A DNA stretch of 64,000 nucleotides from JADHMP01 sp964386915 (GCA_964386915.1 CAYLUQ010000011.1:1-64000); one strand, 5' to 3'. Counted from the first letter of the stretch, positions 52,466-62,241 are shown. Notes: generated by a model from the sequence alone, not told the origin. Made by a program: numbers and translations.

Positions 52466-53824
52466 CTAGCCAAAAAGATATTCTACAACCGCTTTTACAT
52501 TGGAAAAAGGCAGCACTTTTATGGTGGTGTCTTGCGGGGTTGATTTAGAAAATTTGGAGACAACAATCTCCTGAAACCCCAATTTTTGAGCTTCAAAGAT
52601 GCGTTGTTCTATTTTTGGAACGGGTCTAATTTCTCCTGAAAGCCCTATTTCAGCAGCAAAACAAATACCTTCCGGTAGGGGTAGGTCATGATAACTCGAT
52701 AGAATGGCCGCCACTACGCATAAATCTGTAGCAGGATCTTCAATGGTGAGTCCCCCCGTTACATTAATAAACACATCTTTGGCACCCAAGGCAAATCCGG
52801 CTCTTTTTTCTAACACGGCCAAAAGCATATTGAGACGTTTGCTGTTAAAACCGGTGCTGCTGCGTTGTGGGGTGCCATAAACTGCTGAACTCACCAAGGC
52901 TTGCACTTCTATTAGCAAAGGCCGTAGCCCTTCCATGATGACTCCAATGGCATGACCACTAAGCGGGCCATCTTTTTCTGAAATTAACAACTCACTTGGA
53001 TTGGAAACCGCACGAAGACCATCGGCTTGCATTTCGTAAAGGCCAATTTCAGAAGTGGCTCCAAAGCGATTTTTTTGAACCCTTAAAATTCGATATAAAT
53101 GGTTTCGGTCGCCTTCAAAAAGGAGGACGGTGTCCACCATGTGCTCCAAAATTTTAGGGCCCGCCAAGGAGCCATCTTTGGTGATGTGGCCCACTAATAT
53201 AACAGGCGTGTGGGTGGCTTTGGCAAAGCGTATCAATTCGTTTGTGCAGGCTCTAATTTGCGAAACACTACCAGGACTGCTTTCAATTTGAAGGGTGTGT
53301 AGGGTTTGAATGGAATCGATAATGAGGCAATCGGGGCTTAGTTTTTTGAGTTGCTCAAAAAGGGTTTGGGTTTGGGTTTCACTCAAAATGTAGCAATCTT
53401 CAGTAGCCACTCCCAAGCGTTGGGCTCTTCGTTTAATTTGCTGTGGACTTTCTTCACCTGAAACATATAAAATTTTCTTTTGCAATTGCAGGGCGAGCTG
53501 AAGCAACAGGGTTGATTTTCCAATGCCGGGTTCTCCGCCCAGCAAAATGACCGCTCCAGGCACAAGACCTCCACCCAACACTCTATTAAATTCAGCATCT
53601 GGGGTATGTGTTCTGGGCATTTGCTCCAAATCAATGTCGGCAATGGGTGTTGGGAGTGCTGCACTAGAGAAAGAATTGGAGCTTTCCCAAGGGGCTTTTT
53701 TTTCGGTTTTGAGCACTTCTTCTACCAGGGTGTTCCATTCTTTGCAAGCACTGCATTGACCCTGCCACTTCACAAATTGAGTGCCACAATTTTGACAGAA
53801 AAAGGCTTTTTTAACTTTGGCCAT
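52466..53824 (-). CDS. radA: DNA repair protein RadA (Sms)
   Basis: 452 residues. The N-terminal C4 zinc finger is FFCQNCG...GQCSACKEW, the Walker A motif is GGEPGIGKSTLLLQ, the RadA-specific KNRFG motif is in RVQKNRFGATSEIG, and a Lon-like C-terminal domain follows (INVTGGLTIEDPATDL). It is a RecA-like ATPase that helps branch migration in recombination. Confidence 0.96.
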   Translation of the reverse strand: MAKVKKAFFCQNCGTQFVKWQGQCSACKEWNTLVEEVLKTEKKAPWESSNSFSSAALPTPIADIDLEQMPRTHTPDAEFNRVLGGGLVPGAVILLGGEPGIGKSTLLLQLALQLQKKILYVSGEESPQQIKRRAQRLGVATEDCYILSETQTQTLFEQLKKLSPDCLIIDSIQTLHTLQIESSPGSVSQIRACTNELIRFAKATHTPVILVGHITKDGSLAGPKILEHMVDTVLLFEGDRNHLYRILRVQKNRFGATSEIGLYEMQADGLRAVSNPSELLISEKDGPLSGHAIGVIMEGLRPLLIEVQALVSSAVYGTPQRSSTGFNSKRLNMLLAVLEKRAGFALGAKDVFINVTGGLTIEDPATDLCVVAAILSSYHDLPLPEGICFAAEIGLSGEIRPVPKIEQRIFEAQKLGFQEIVVSKFSKSTPQDTTIKVLPFSNVKAVVEYLFG

Positions 53825-53833
53825 TTTGAGGAT

Positions 53834-54802
53834 TTAGTCCATTTTTTTGCGATTTACTAAAGGTAACACAAAAAACGAAAGCCCTCCAAAGAAGAGAATC
53901 ATTAGCGTTTGTGCGCTCCACATAATCCAGCCAAAGGCCAGCCCTACTTCAGTTGAAATGCCATAGGCCGCAAGAATCATCCCCACAGCATAGGGATAAA
54001 TGCCAATGCCACCATTGGTAGCCGATATGGTTAGCCCACCCACCACAAAGGCAGGAAGCATGGCAATTAGAGTGAGTGAACTCGTTTCTGGCAAACACCA
54101 TTTCACGACATAAAACATGGCTAAATACATGAGCCAAATAAAGAGCGTATGAAAGACAAAGGCGCCTTTTTTAGGCATTTTTTTGATAGAAAGGATTCCT
54201 TCTAAAAGGCCCCTGAGGAGGTTTTTTATTTTTAAAACAAGGGGGTGTTTGTTGGTTTTGAAGAGCTGTTTTAGAGAAAAAAAGAGAATGAGTGCTATAC
54301 CAACCCCAATAAAGAGAAAGGTGAAATTAATTTCTTTTTGGGTTAAAAAGTCATAAATCAAATCAAATTGAAGGCCAAGCGCAAGCGCAATACAAAGGGC
54401 CAACATCACCAAATCAATTAAGCGTTCTGTGATAATGGTGCCAAATCCTTTTTCAAAGGGAATGTTTTCATAAGTGGTCAGGGTGGTGGCCCGAAACACC
54501 TCCCCAGAACGGGGTACGCCTAGGTTGGCTAGGTAGGCAATCAAAACGGCTAAAATGCTGTTGTGCAATTTGGGTTTATAGCCCATAGGCTCTAGCAAAA
54601 AAAGCCAGCGATAGGCCCTAGATAGATGACTTAAAACGGCAAAAAGAGCCGAAAGAAAAAGAAAGCGCATATCAGCACTTTGGATATAACCCACAATTCG
54701 TTTGCGATCTTCAGCGGTAGTGCTTTGGTAGGAGAGGTAGATAAAAAAAAGACCTATGGCCAAGGGGAGAAGAACTTTTAAAACCGTTTTAAGCGACTTC
54801 AA
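53834..54802 (-). CDS. YbhN/UPF0104 family membrane protein (LPG synthase TM-like)
   Basis: 322 residues with about eight transmembrane helices. The landmarks NLGVPRSGEVFRATTLTTYE and TNGGIGIYPYAVGMIL belong to the lysylphosphatidylglycerol synthase membrane-domain superfamily. The soluble aminoacyl-transferase domain is absent, so it is not MprF itself. It may be a lipid flippase or polyprenyl-lipid handling protein. It follows panD by three bases in an operon. Confidence 0.88.
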   Translation of the reverse strand: MKSLKTVLKVLLPLAIGLFFIYLSYQSTTAEDRKRIVGYIQSADMRFLFLSALFAVLSHLSRAYRWLFLLEPMGYKPKLHNSILAVLIAYLANLGVPRSGEVFRATTLTTYENIPFEKGFGTIITERLIDLVMLALCIALALGLQFDLIYDFLTQKEINFTFLFIGVGIALILFFSLKQLFKTNKHPLVLKIKNLLRGLLEGILSIKKMPKKGAFVFHTLFIWLMYLAMFYVVKWCLPETSSLTLIAMLPAFVVGGLTISATNGGIGIYPYAVGMILAAYGISTEVGLAFGWIMWSAQTLMILFFGGLSFFVLPLVNRKKMD

Positions 54803-54805
54803 AAC

Positions 54806-55156
54806 TCAATCTAGGGTGTTGGTTTGTTCGTTGGGAAAAATCATGGTAGGGTTAAAGTCTTTGGCTTCTTCCGGAGTCATTTGGGCGTAGCTGATGATGA
54901 TGACAACATCTCCCTTTTGCACCAGTCTAGCGGCAGGGCCATTTAGGGTTACCTCACCTGAACCGGCAACTCCTTCAATAACATAGGTTTCCAATCGGGC
55001 GCCATTGTTAATGTTAACGACCTGTACTTTTTCGCCCACCATTAAATTGGCAGCGTCAATTAAGTTTCGATCAATGGTAATGCTACCAATATAATTTAGG
55101 TCAGCCCCTGTAACGGTTACCCGATGAATTTTCGATTTTATCAGCTCAATTAGCAT
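54806..55156 (-). CDS. panD: Aspartate 1-decarboxylase
   Basis: Makes beta-alanine for pantothenate from aspartate. 116 residues; the self-cleavage site is Gly24-Ser25 in DLNYIGSITID, where Ser25 becomes the pyruvoyl group. It sits immediately downstream of panC. Its own promoter box TACCTTTG ends four bases before the ATG, so it can also be expressed independently. Confidence 0.95.
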   Translation of the reverse strand: MLIELIKSKIHRVTVTGADLNYIGSITIDRNLIDAANLMVGEKVQVVNINNGARLETYVIEGVAGSGEVTLNGPAARLVQKGDVVIIISYAQMTPEEAKDFNPTMIFPNEQTNTLD

Positions 55157-55160
55157 GGGC

Positions 55161-55168
55161 CAAAGGTA
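55161..55168 (-). promoter_or_regulatory. -7 box TACCTTTG four bases before the panD start
   Basis: Minus strand TACCTTTG-GCCC-ATG, located between panC and panD. It implies a leaderless panD transcript. Confidence 0.5.
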
Positions 55169-55170
55169 AT

Positions 55171-56013
55171 TTATATTTTGCTTATGGACATATTATCAAT
55201 CAACCTAATTTGTCCCATAAAACCGGCCATAAAAGCCCGATAACTTTTACCGGGTTTTATTTCATCTATGGGGCAAAGAGTTTCTGTATCGGCAATTTCA
55301 AAATAGTCTAGATCAAATCCTTTTTGTTTGCACTTTTGTGCTACCTGCTCTTTGAGTTCAGCAACAGAAAGGTGTTTGATGTTTTTCGTTACCCAAAAAA
55401 GGGTTTCGCTAAGCAAAGCAGCTTGTTCTCTTTGAGCCGTTGTGAGTAGCGTGTTTCGGGAGCTCATGGCCAGGCCATTGGGTTCACGCACAATGGGGCA
55501 GCCAATTATGTCAATGGGCCATTGTTTTTGATTGGTTAAGGCTTTAATAATTTGAAGCTGCTGAAAATCCTTTTCACCAAAATAGGCTTTTTGGGGCTGA
55601 ACGAGTGTAAAAAGTTTTTCAACTACAGTAGCCACACCTTGAAAGTGATGGGCCCTTGCAGCCCCTTCCATAAAACGTTCTAAACTGCCAAATTGATAGT
55701 TTTTGGTCTGAACAAAAGCGCCATATAATTCTTCAACAGTAGGGGCAAATACCACAATGGAGTTGGCAAAGGGAGCCAAAATTTGAAGGTCATCAGCTAA
55801 GTTTTTTGGATAGTTTTTGAGGTCGTTAGTGTTGTTGAATTGTGTGGGATTAACAAATATGCTCACTACCGTCAAGGGGTTTTCCTGCACCGCTTTTTCC
55901 ACTAGGGAAAGATGACCGGCGTGCAAAGCGCCCATAGTGGGCACCAATCCTAATGCCGCTTTTTTTTCATGCAAGAATGCTAGAAGGGCTTCTTTTGTTT
56001 GATAAACCTGCAT
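55171..56013 (-). CDS. panC: Pantothenate synthetase
   Basis: Joins pantoate and beta-alanine with ATP. 280 residues. The HIGH-like motif is PTMGALHAGHLSLV, YFGEKDFQQLQII binds ATP, and EPNGLAMSSRN is the KMSKS-like region. Directly followed by panD, which supplies its beta-alanine. The ketopantoate branch (panB, panE) is not here. Confidence 0.96.
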   Translation of the reverse strand: MQVYQTKEALLAFLHEKKAALGLVPTMGALHAGHLSLVEKAVQENPLTVVSIFVNPTQFNNTNDLKNYPKNLADDLQILAPFANSIVVFAPTVEELYGAFVQTKNYQFGSLERFMEGAARAHHFQGVATVVEKLFTLVQPQKAYFGEKDFQQLQIIKALTNQKQWPIDIIGCPIVREPNGLAMSSRNTLLTTAQREQAALLSETLFWVTKNIKHLSVAELKEQVAQKCKQKGFDLDYFEIADTETLCPIDEIKPGKSYRAFMAGFMGQIRLIDNMSISKI

Positions 56014-56118
56014 GAATTAAATAAATTATAGGGGCTAAAGTAGGTAGTTTTTAGCTCATTTAACTATAAATTTCGTAAATTCGCACCACTTTTAAAACAA
56101 GATGGTGCCGTCCAAATT

Positions 56119-56922
56119 ATGAAAGACAAAAAAGTACTTATCATTTCTTCTGAAGTCGTTCCCTACCTGCCACAGACGCCTCAAGCAGTAAACGCTTTTA
56201 AGATTCCTAAAACCATTAATGATCATGGGGGGCAAACCCGTATTTTCATGCCTCGTTATGGCCTTATAAACGAAAGAAGACATCAATTGCACGAAGTCAT
56301 TCGCTTGTCGGGGATGAATTTGGTCATCAATGATATAGACACCCCTTTGATTATTAAAGTGGCTTCTATTCCCAAAGAACGCATGCAAGTCTATTTTATA
56401 GACAATGAAGAATATTTTAAACGCAAAGGCATTTTATCAGACGCCAATGAAAAGCTCTTTAAAGATAATGATGAGCGCATGATATTTTTTACCAAAGGCG
56501 TTATAGAAACCGTTAAAAAATTGAACTGGTCTCCAGATATTATTCACCTACACGGGTGGTTTACTTCTTTGTTTCCACTCTATTTAAAAACATATTATAA
56601 AGATGAACCGCTTTTTGCAGATAGCAAAATTGTGGTTTCTTTCTACCCCAAAGATTTCAAAGGAAATTTGTCTAAAGACCTACATGAAAAGCTGATGTTT
56701 GATAAGATTCCGGAAACAGAAACAAAAGCCCTTGAGCAAGCTGACTTTGAGCACTTGTCTCAAATGAGCGTGAAACACGCCGACGGCTTTGTGATTTCGG
56801 ATTCTGAAGTAGAGCAAAGTTTAGTTGATGTTGTGGCGGACTCTAAAAAGCCCTATTTATCTCATGAGGTCCTAGAGGAAGACCACGCCTATGTTGATTT
56901 TTATTCTGAAAAAATTATCTAA
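56119..56922 (+). CDS. Half-length GT5 glycogen/starch synthase-like protein
   Basis: 267 residues corresponding to the N-terminal Rossmann half of GT5 glycogen synthases: KVLIISSEVVPYLPQTPQAV at the start, IMPRYG-like FMPRYGLINERR, and DIIHLHGWFTSLFPLYLK. The ADP-glucose-binding K-x-G-G-L motif is not conserved and the C-terminal half is missing, so ordinary glucosyl transfer is unlikely. Similar short proteins occur beside panC and DUF4270 genes in other Bacteroidota. It ends four bases before the DUF4270 gene and is likely co-expressed. Role unknown. Confidence 0.82.
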   Translation: MKDKKVLIISSEVVPYLPQTPQAVNAFKIPKTINDHGGQTRIFMPRYGLINERRHQLHEVIRLSGMNLVINDIDTPLIIKVASIPKERMQVYFIDNEEYFKRKGILSDANEKLFKDNDERMIFFTKGVIETVKKLNWSPDIIHLHGWFTSLFPLYLKTYYKDEPLFADSKIVVSFYPKDFKGNLSKDLHEKLMFDKIPETETKALEQADFEHLSQMSVKHADGFVISDSEVEQSLVDVVADSKKPYLSHEVLEEDHAYVDFYSEKII

Positions 56923-56926
56923 GCAA

Positions 56927-58750
56927 ATGTTTCGAAACGCCTCAGTAGCCTACCTTGGTTTTCTAATGGTTTTGTTGTCTTGCGAAAAAGATTTTCATCA
57001 AGTTAGTGGAACCCTTTTTACCGCTGAAGCCCTCCAATCAAAAGCGTTAAAGGTATCAGTAAACACTTTTCAAGAGGGAATAACTTCCGTTGCCAGCAAT
57101 AATTTGCCTTTGGGCCAATTGGGTCAAATCAACCACCCTGTTTTTGGCCTATCAGAAGCACAAATTGTATCGCAACTCAACATTGGAATAGACCCCTATT
57201 TTGGCAACTTTCGCCAAGCCATAGAAGACAACCCCAATGAAAATAATATTAGCCAAATCCCCGAAAAAGAACAAGTAAAAGCGGTTTATCTCGAAATTCC
57301 ATTCTTCACCAATCAACGGGATACAGACAACGATGGCGTGGTTGATGCCTTTGATGCTGACCCTAATGACCCAGACAGCAATTCTGACAGTGATGAACTA
57401 ACGGACCTGCAAGAGACCCAAGCCAATTTAAATCCCCTAGATCCAGACAGTGATGGCGACGGAATTTTAGACCACGATGATGAAGACAGCAGCTCCTACG
57501 ATAGCGAAAACAACACCTATAAGATTGACTCCCTCTACGGCAATAGACAAGCCACATTTAACCTAAAAGTGGCACAACTCACCTACTACCTCAATAATTT
57601 AGACCCCAACAAAAACTTTGAAAAAGCCCAATTGTATTATTCCAATCAAGATTTTTTTAGTGAAGGGTTTTATGGAGCAATGCTTCACGACGGTCCTGTT
57701 GAATTAAATTTTGAAGAATTACGGTTTAATTATAAAGAAGATGACCCTGAAACGGAAGATATAGACGAAACCACCAAGGTGGAAACCCGCCTTACACCAA
57801 GACTGCGAGTGCCGTTAGATAAGGCTTTTTTTCAACAGTATATACTCGATAAAGAAGATGATATAGCATTGGCAAACAATGCCAATTTCAACCAATATTT
57901 TAGAGGCATTATTATCAAAGCCGATTCTTTTTCGGATGATTTATATATGTTACTCGATATTGCCAACGGAGTTATCAAAATTGAATATACTTTTGAAGAA
58001 AAAGACAGCAACGGCACCCTTGACACTACCGATGATGATACTCTTGTAACCTCAGAAAAAACCTTTGAAATGTCATTCTCTGGCATTCAAGTGAATACGT
58101 TAAAAAACAGTGCTTTTGATGCTGCCATTTCTCAACAAATGGCTCTTTCTGAACAGGGACAACAGGCCGAAAAACTCTATGTTAAAAGTGGGCAATGGCA
58201 TGGAAGATTGCGTTTATTTGGCACTTCCCAGGGAACGGTAGATACGGACCTATTGGATTCGTTACGAAATCAAAACCAATTGCTCAACGAAGCACGACTA
58301 AATTTTTATGTGGACAGCCCTCAGTTTCTCAACAAAGAATTGATTCCACCCCGCCTCTATCTTTATGACCTTACTAATGGCACGCCTCTTTTAGATCAGA
58401 GAATTGACGATTCAGAAAATGAAGAGGCTACCAATGCTTCCAAAATACGATTTGGCGGGTTGTTAGAATATGATGAAACCAACAGACCCTATCGCTATGT
58501 GTTCACCATCACCGAACACGTGAGTAATATTTTACGTCAAGATTCTACTAATGTAGATTTGGGCTTGGTGGTTTCTGCAGACGTGACCAACCTGAGTTTC
58601 AGAAAAGCCAAAAGTCAAAACGAAAACAGCCTTCAATACCCTACTGCTGCGGTGCTTAATCCGCTAGGGGTTGTGTTGATAGGATCTGGTGACAATCAGG
58701 AAGCAGAAGAAAAAAAGGTGCAGCTCGAATTGCTCTTCACAGCCTTTTAG
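56927..58750 (+). CDS. DUF4270 lipoprotein with calcium-binding repeats
   Basis: 607 residues from ATG 56927. The signal ends in lipobox LLSC (cysteine near residue 18). The DUF4270 domain (VKAVYLEIPFFTNQ onwards) spans most of the protein. Within it, about residues 130-195, lie thrombospondin-3-type DxDxDG repeats (DTDNDGVVDAFDADPNDPDS and DPDSDGDGILDHDDED), a calcium-binding insertion. DUF4270 is common in Bacteroidota, function unknown. It follows the GT5-like gene by four bases. Confidence 0.85.
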   Translation: MFRNASVAYLGFLMVLLSCEKDFHQVSGTLFTAEALQSKALKVSVNTFQEGITSVASNNLPLGQLGQINHPVFGLSEAQIVSQLNIGIDPYFGNFRQAIEDNPNENNISQIPEKEQVKAVYLEIPFFTNQRDTDNDGVVDAFDADPNDPDSNSDSDELTDLQETQANLNPLDPDSDGDGILDHDDEDSSSYDSENNTYKIDSLYGNRQATFNLKVAQLTYYLNNLDPNKNFEKAQLYYSNQDFFSEGFYGAMLHDGPVELNFEELRFNYKEDDPETEDIDETTKVETRLTPRLRVPLDKAFFQQYILDKEDDIALANNANFNQYFRGIIIKADSFSDDLYMLLDIANGVIKIEYTFEEKDSNGTLDTTDDDTLVTSEKTFEMSFSGIQVNTLKNSAFDAAISQQMALSEQGQQAEKLYVKSGQWHGRLRLFGTSQGTVDTDLLDSLRNQNQLLNEARLNFYVDSPQFLNKELIPPRLYLYDLTNGTPLLDQRIDDSENEEATNASKIRFGGLLEYDETNRPYRYVFTITEHVSNILRQDSTNVDLGLVVSADVTNLSFRKAKSQNENSLQYPTAAVLNPLGVVLIGSGDNQEAEEKKVQLELLFTAF

Positions 58751-60081
58751 AAAAACCAAAGCCAGCAGTAGTAGCCCCCTAGAACCACAACCAGGCCAAC
58801 GCTGCCCTGCACTAAAGTGCCTAAGGTATGTGTTTTATAGGCGGTCTTAACATCCATTTGACTCATTTGAGAGACAATCCAAAAATAAGAATCGTTGGCA
58901 TGTGACACGGTCATGGCTCCTGTTCCAATGGCCATAATAGCCCAAACTTTACCCATTTCACTATCTAAGCCGAGTAACGATAAAAGCGGAAACACGATAG
59001 AAGCGGTTGTAATGATGGCAACCGTTGAAGAGCCTTGAGCTGTTTTGAGTAAAGCTGCAATGAAAAAAGGAATGAGTAACCCCAATTGATCCAAAGTGGC
59101 CATAGTGGCTAAATGCTCTTGCAAGGAAATTTGACCAATCATTTTTCCCAAGGCACCCCCCATGCCTGTAATCAAAAGAATGGGTATTGCTTGTTTTATG
59201 CCTTTTGTGGTGGCCTCTCTAAGTCCTGTTTTGCCAAAAGGACTCAAGAGCAAAAAGGAAAAGCCCATTCCAATACCCAAGGCCGCGATGGGGTTGCTTA
59301 TCAATAGCAAAGCTTTCTCAGCCTGCTCAGGCAGGGTTTCTTTGGGAATGAATGCCCCTAGGCACATTAAAAGTAAGGGTAGCAAAATAGGGAGAAATGC
59401 TTTTGTTAAGGAGGGTAATTGTTCAGTAGTCAAGGCAGGTGCAGCGAGCTCATGACCTTGGTCAACATAAGGATATTTTTTACTTAAATAAAGAGCAAAC
59501 ACACCGCCTACCAGTATTAAAATAAAAGCAATAACGGCTCCCGTAATGATGAGAAATGAAAGATTGGATAATTCGAGATTGGCAGCTGCAGCCAAGGGCC
59601 CCGGCGTAGGTGGAACCAAAACATGGGGAGCAAAAAGGCCAGTAGATAAGGCCACACTTAAACCTACTAAAGAAGTTTTTGTTTTATGGGCTAAACTTTT
59701 GTTAAGTTGAGCAAGAATAACAAAAGCAGCATCACAAAAAACGGGAATAGAAACCACATAGCCAATGCAACTAATGGCTAGGGGAAGGGGCAGCTTATGC
59801 AAATAGTACAGCAACCCATTGGCTAAAGCTTGTGCGCCACCCGAGCGTTCTAGTGAAGTGCCAATGAGTGTGCCAAACAGAATGAGGAGACCAATGCCTT
59901 GCACTGTTCCTCCAAAGCCCTTTATGAGCGTGGCAAATACCGTAAAAGGAGCTAGCCCTATGAGAAACCCCAAGCTAATTGCGCCTATTAATAACACTAA
60001 AAAGGGATGCAGTTTAAGACGGGATGTTCCTACAACAACCCAAACCATTACAGCGAAAACCGAAAGCAGTGCAAAAAGCAT
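58747..60081 (-). CDS. GntP family permease (gluconate/glycerate-type)
   Basis: 444 residues, about 12-14 transmembrane helices. VPPTPGPLAAAANL and GTGAMTVSHANDSYFWIVSQ are GntP-family signatures. It is encoded 11 bases downstream of a glycerate kinase gene, so uptake of glycerate or a related hydroxy acid is likely; gluconate is the family default. The stop overlaps that of the DUF4270 gene by four bases. Confidence 0.9.
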   Translation of the reverse strand: MLFALLSVFAVMVWVVVGTSRLKLHPFLVLLIGAISLGFLIGLAPFTVFATLIKGFGGTVQGIGLLILFGTLIGTSLERSGGAQALANGLLYYLHKLPLPLAISCIGYVVSIPVFCDAAFVILAQLNKSLAHKTKTSLVGLSVALSTGLFAPHVLVPPTPGPLAAAANLELSNLSFLIITGAVIAFILILVGGVFALYLSKKYPYVDQGHELAAPALTTEQLPSLTKAFLPILLPLLLMCLGAFIPKETLPEQAEKALLLISNPIAALGIGMGFSFLLLSPFGKTGLREATTKGIKQAIPILLITGMGGALGKMIGQISLQEHLATMATLDQLGLLIPFFIAALLKTAQGSSTVAIITTASIVFPLLSLLGLDSEMGKVWAIMAIGTGAMTVSHANDSYFWIVSQMSQMDVKTAYKTHTLGTLVQGSVGLVVVLGGYYCWLWFF

Positions 60082-60087
60082 AGGCTA

Positions 60088-60095
60088 CAAATTTA
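60088..60095 (-). promoter_or_regulatory. -7 box TAAATTTG six bases before the permease start
   Basis: Minus strand TAAATTTG-N6-ATG. It partly overlaps the stop region of the kinase gene, giving the permease its own possible promoter. Confidence 0.35.
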
Positions 60096-61217
60096 GGAGG
60101 TTTTTAAGGTGTTTAAAGCAATTTTAAGTTGGTTAACCAGGTTTTCTTTGGCATTGGCCATAGCTTCTTCTGTGCTTTGGTGGTCTGGTGTACAGTCAAA
60201 AACTCGGGTTCCCTTGGGGAGGTTCATGTAGTCTAGCGGCTTCGCAGTGGTTCCGGCAAAAATATAGGTTGGGATGTTTTGACGCGCTGCTCGTTGAGCG
60301 ATTTTGAACGGCAGTTTTCCTTGTGCACTTTGACTGTCAAATCGGCCTTCACCAGAAAAGACAATATTGGCTTTTTGGAGGGCTTCATCCAAGCCTGTTT
60401 TTTTGGCTAAAAGATCAAATCCGCTTTGCCAATTAGCCCCTAGCAATCCTTTAAGGCCAGCGGCTACACCACCAGCAGCACCTCCCCCGGGGAGTGTTGC
60501 TAGATTTTCGGCATGCTCAAGCTGTTTTATAAAGTGAGCGCCATTGGCTTCTAACATTTTTACAATTTTAGGAGTGGCTCCTTTTTGTGGGGCATAGACA
60601 TGAGCAGCACCATTTCTCCCTAAAAGAGGATTTTGTACATCGCAGGCAATTTGCAACGTCACTTTGTTTAAACGAGGGTCTAAAGTGGTCTTGTCAACCT
60701 TGCTGAGCTTTCCTAATTGCTCTCCGGAAGGAAAAAGAGAGGCCCCGCTTGCTGTGCGTAGTTTGCCTCCCAAAGCCACAAAAATTCCAGCTCCTAAATC
60801 ATGTGTGGCACTGCCGCCAATGCCAACAATTATTTTTGTGCACCCTTGGTCTAACGCGTGTTTAATTTGCCAACCAACACCCAAGGTGGTTGTTTTAAGC
60901 GGATTGCGTTCCGATTTTTGGAGGTTTACCAATCCGGCACTTTGAGAGAGTTCAATCCAGGCAGTGGCCTCTTGTGAAAACTTAAAGTATGATTTTTGGA
61001 TGGGTCTATTGAGGGCATCAACCGTTTCACAGGGCACCAATTGGCCCAAAGCTTTTTGTTGAAGGGTGTCTAGAGCTCCCTCTCCACCATCAGAAAAAGG
61101 AAAGGCCATGCAATTGCTTTTGGGCAAAAAGGCGGCAATGCTGTCCTGCATAATTTGCGCCACTTCTTTGGCGGTAAGACTTCCTTTAAAGGAATCGGGA
61201 AGGAGTAAAAACTGCAC
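60093..61217 (-). CDS. Glycerate kinase (GlxK/GarK family)
   Basis: 374 residues from a GTG at 61217. LLPDSFKGSLTAKEVAQIM at the N-terminus, PFSDGGEGALDTLQ, GIGGSATHDLGAGIFVALGG and the late FSGEGRFDSQSAQGK are all signatures of the GarK/GlxK fold. It phosphorylates D-glycerate to 2-phosphoglycerate, feeding glycolysis. Adjacent to the GntP-type permease, forming a likely glycerate uptake-and-use operon. Confidence 0.93.
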   Translation of the reverse strand: MQFLLLPDSFKGSLTAKEVAQIMQDSIAAFLPKSNCMAFPFSDGGEGALDTLQQKALGQLVPCETVDALNRPIQKSYFKFSQEATAWIELSQSAGLVNLQKSERNPLKTTTLGVGWQIKHALDQGCTKIIVGIGGSATHDLGAGIFVALGGKLRTASGASLFPSGEQLGKLSKVDKTTLDPRLNKVTLQIACDVQNPLLGRNGAAHVYAPQKGATPKIVKMLEANGAHFIKQLEHAENLATLPGGGAAGGVAAGLKGLLGANWQSGFDLLAKKTGLDEALQKANIVFSGEGRFDSQSAQGKLPFKIAQRAARQNIPTYIFAGTTAKPLDYMNLPKGTRVFDCTPDHQSTEEAMANAKENLVNQLKIALNTLKTS

Positions 61218-61280
61218 TAACGAGAACTTTAAACAAAGAAAAGCAATCTGAAGAACATCTAAAAATGGAGTTTTAGAAGT

Positions 61281-62237
61281 TTAGCTGTTCTTAATAGCTT
61301 TCATGATAAGTGGGGCATGTTCTCTGGAATTTTCAATAAACCATTTGTTGGTTTTATATCCTCCACACACAACTCCCGCTAAAAAGACACCCGGAACTGA
61401 TTCCATGGTTTTAGGGTTGTATTGAGGGGTTCTGTAGGCATCTTTTTCAAAGGTTACACCCAAAGACTCGAGCAATGCAAAATTGGGTTGATAGCCTGTC
61501 ATGGCTAAAACAAAATCGTTGTCAATACAATGGGTTCCAGAGTTGTTTTTAAAATAAACTTGGGTGGGGGTGATTTTGGTTAGGGTGGTATTGAAATGAG
61601 CGGGTATGCTGCCTTCTTCAATGCGGTTGATGATATCTGGGCGCACCCAATATTTTACATTAGGGCCAATTTCAGGCTCCCTAATGAGCATGGTAACACT
61701 TTTAGCTCCTTTGCGATAGGTTTCTAGGGCTACGTCTACTGCAGAGTTGGCGGCACCCACTACGGCAATGTTCATGCCAAAAAAGGGATGCGGTTCGCGA
61801 TAATAGTGCAACACCTTTGGCAATTCTTCTCCTGGCACATTTAAAAGATAGGGTGCGTCATAGAATCCAGTGGCCACAATCACATTTTTGGCTTTGTAGG
61901 TTGCTTTAGGCGTGTGGACAACAAATTCATCTTTTCGGGTCTTAATAAAGTTGACCATTTCATAAAGATGCAGGTTCAAGCGCCAATGTTCAGCCACCCG
62001 TCTGTAATATTCGAGTGCTTCGGCACGGGTAGGTTTGGGTTGATGTGAAATAAACGGAACCTCCCCAATTTCCAATCGATCAGAAGTTGAAAAAAAGGTC
62101 ATGTTGAGGGGATAGTTATAGATGGAATTAACCAAAGGCCCTTTGTCTAAGATGACATAACGCAAGTTATTTTTTTGAGCCTCAATGCCGCAGGCTAAGC
62201 CAATTGGGCCTGCTCCAATAATGATTACATCAAACAT
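61281..62237 (-). CDS. YpdA-like FAD/NAD(P) oxidoreductase
   Basis: 318 residues. The FAD loop is IIGAGPIGLACGI and the NADPH loop is VVGAANSAVDVALETY; VLAMTGYQPNF and GVFLAGVVCGGYKTNKWFIE complete the pattern of YpdA, the bacillithiol-disulfide reductase family. Bacteroidota carry bacillithiol biosynthesis genes in many lineages, so a thiol-redox role is plausible. The promoter box TACTTTTG ends four bases before its ATG. Confidence 0.9.
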   Translation of the reverse strand: MFDVIIIGAGPIGLACGIEAQKNNLRYVILDKGPLVNSIYNYPLNMTFFSTSDRLEIGEVPFISHQPKPTRAEALEYYRRVAEHWRLNLHLYEMVNFIKTRKDEFVVHTPKATYKAKNVIVATGFYDAPYLLNVPGEELPKVLHYYREPHPFFGMNIAVVGAANSAVDVALETYRKGAKSVTMLIREPEIGPNVKYWVRPDIINRIEEGSIPAHFNTTLTKITPTQVYFKNNSGTHCIDNDFVLAMTGYQPNFALLESLGVTFEKDAYRTPQYNPKTMESVPGVFLAGVVCGGYKTNKWFIENSREHAPLIMKAIKNS

Positions 62238-62241
62238 AGTG

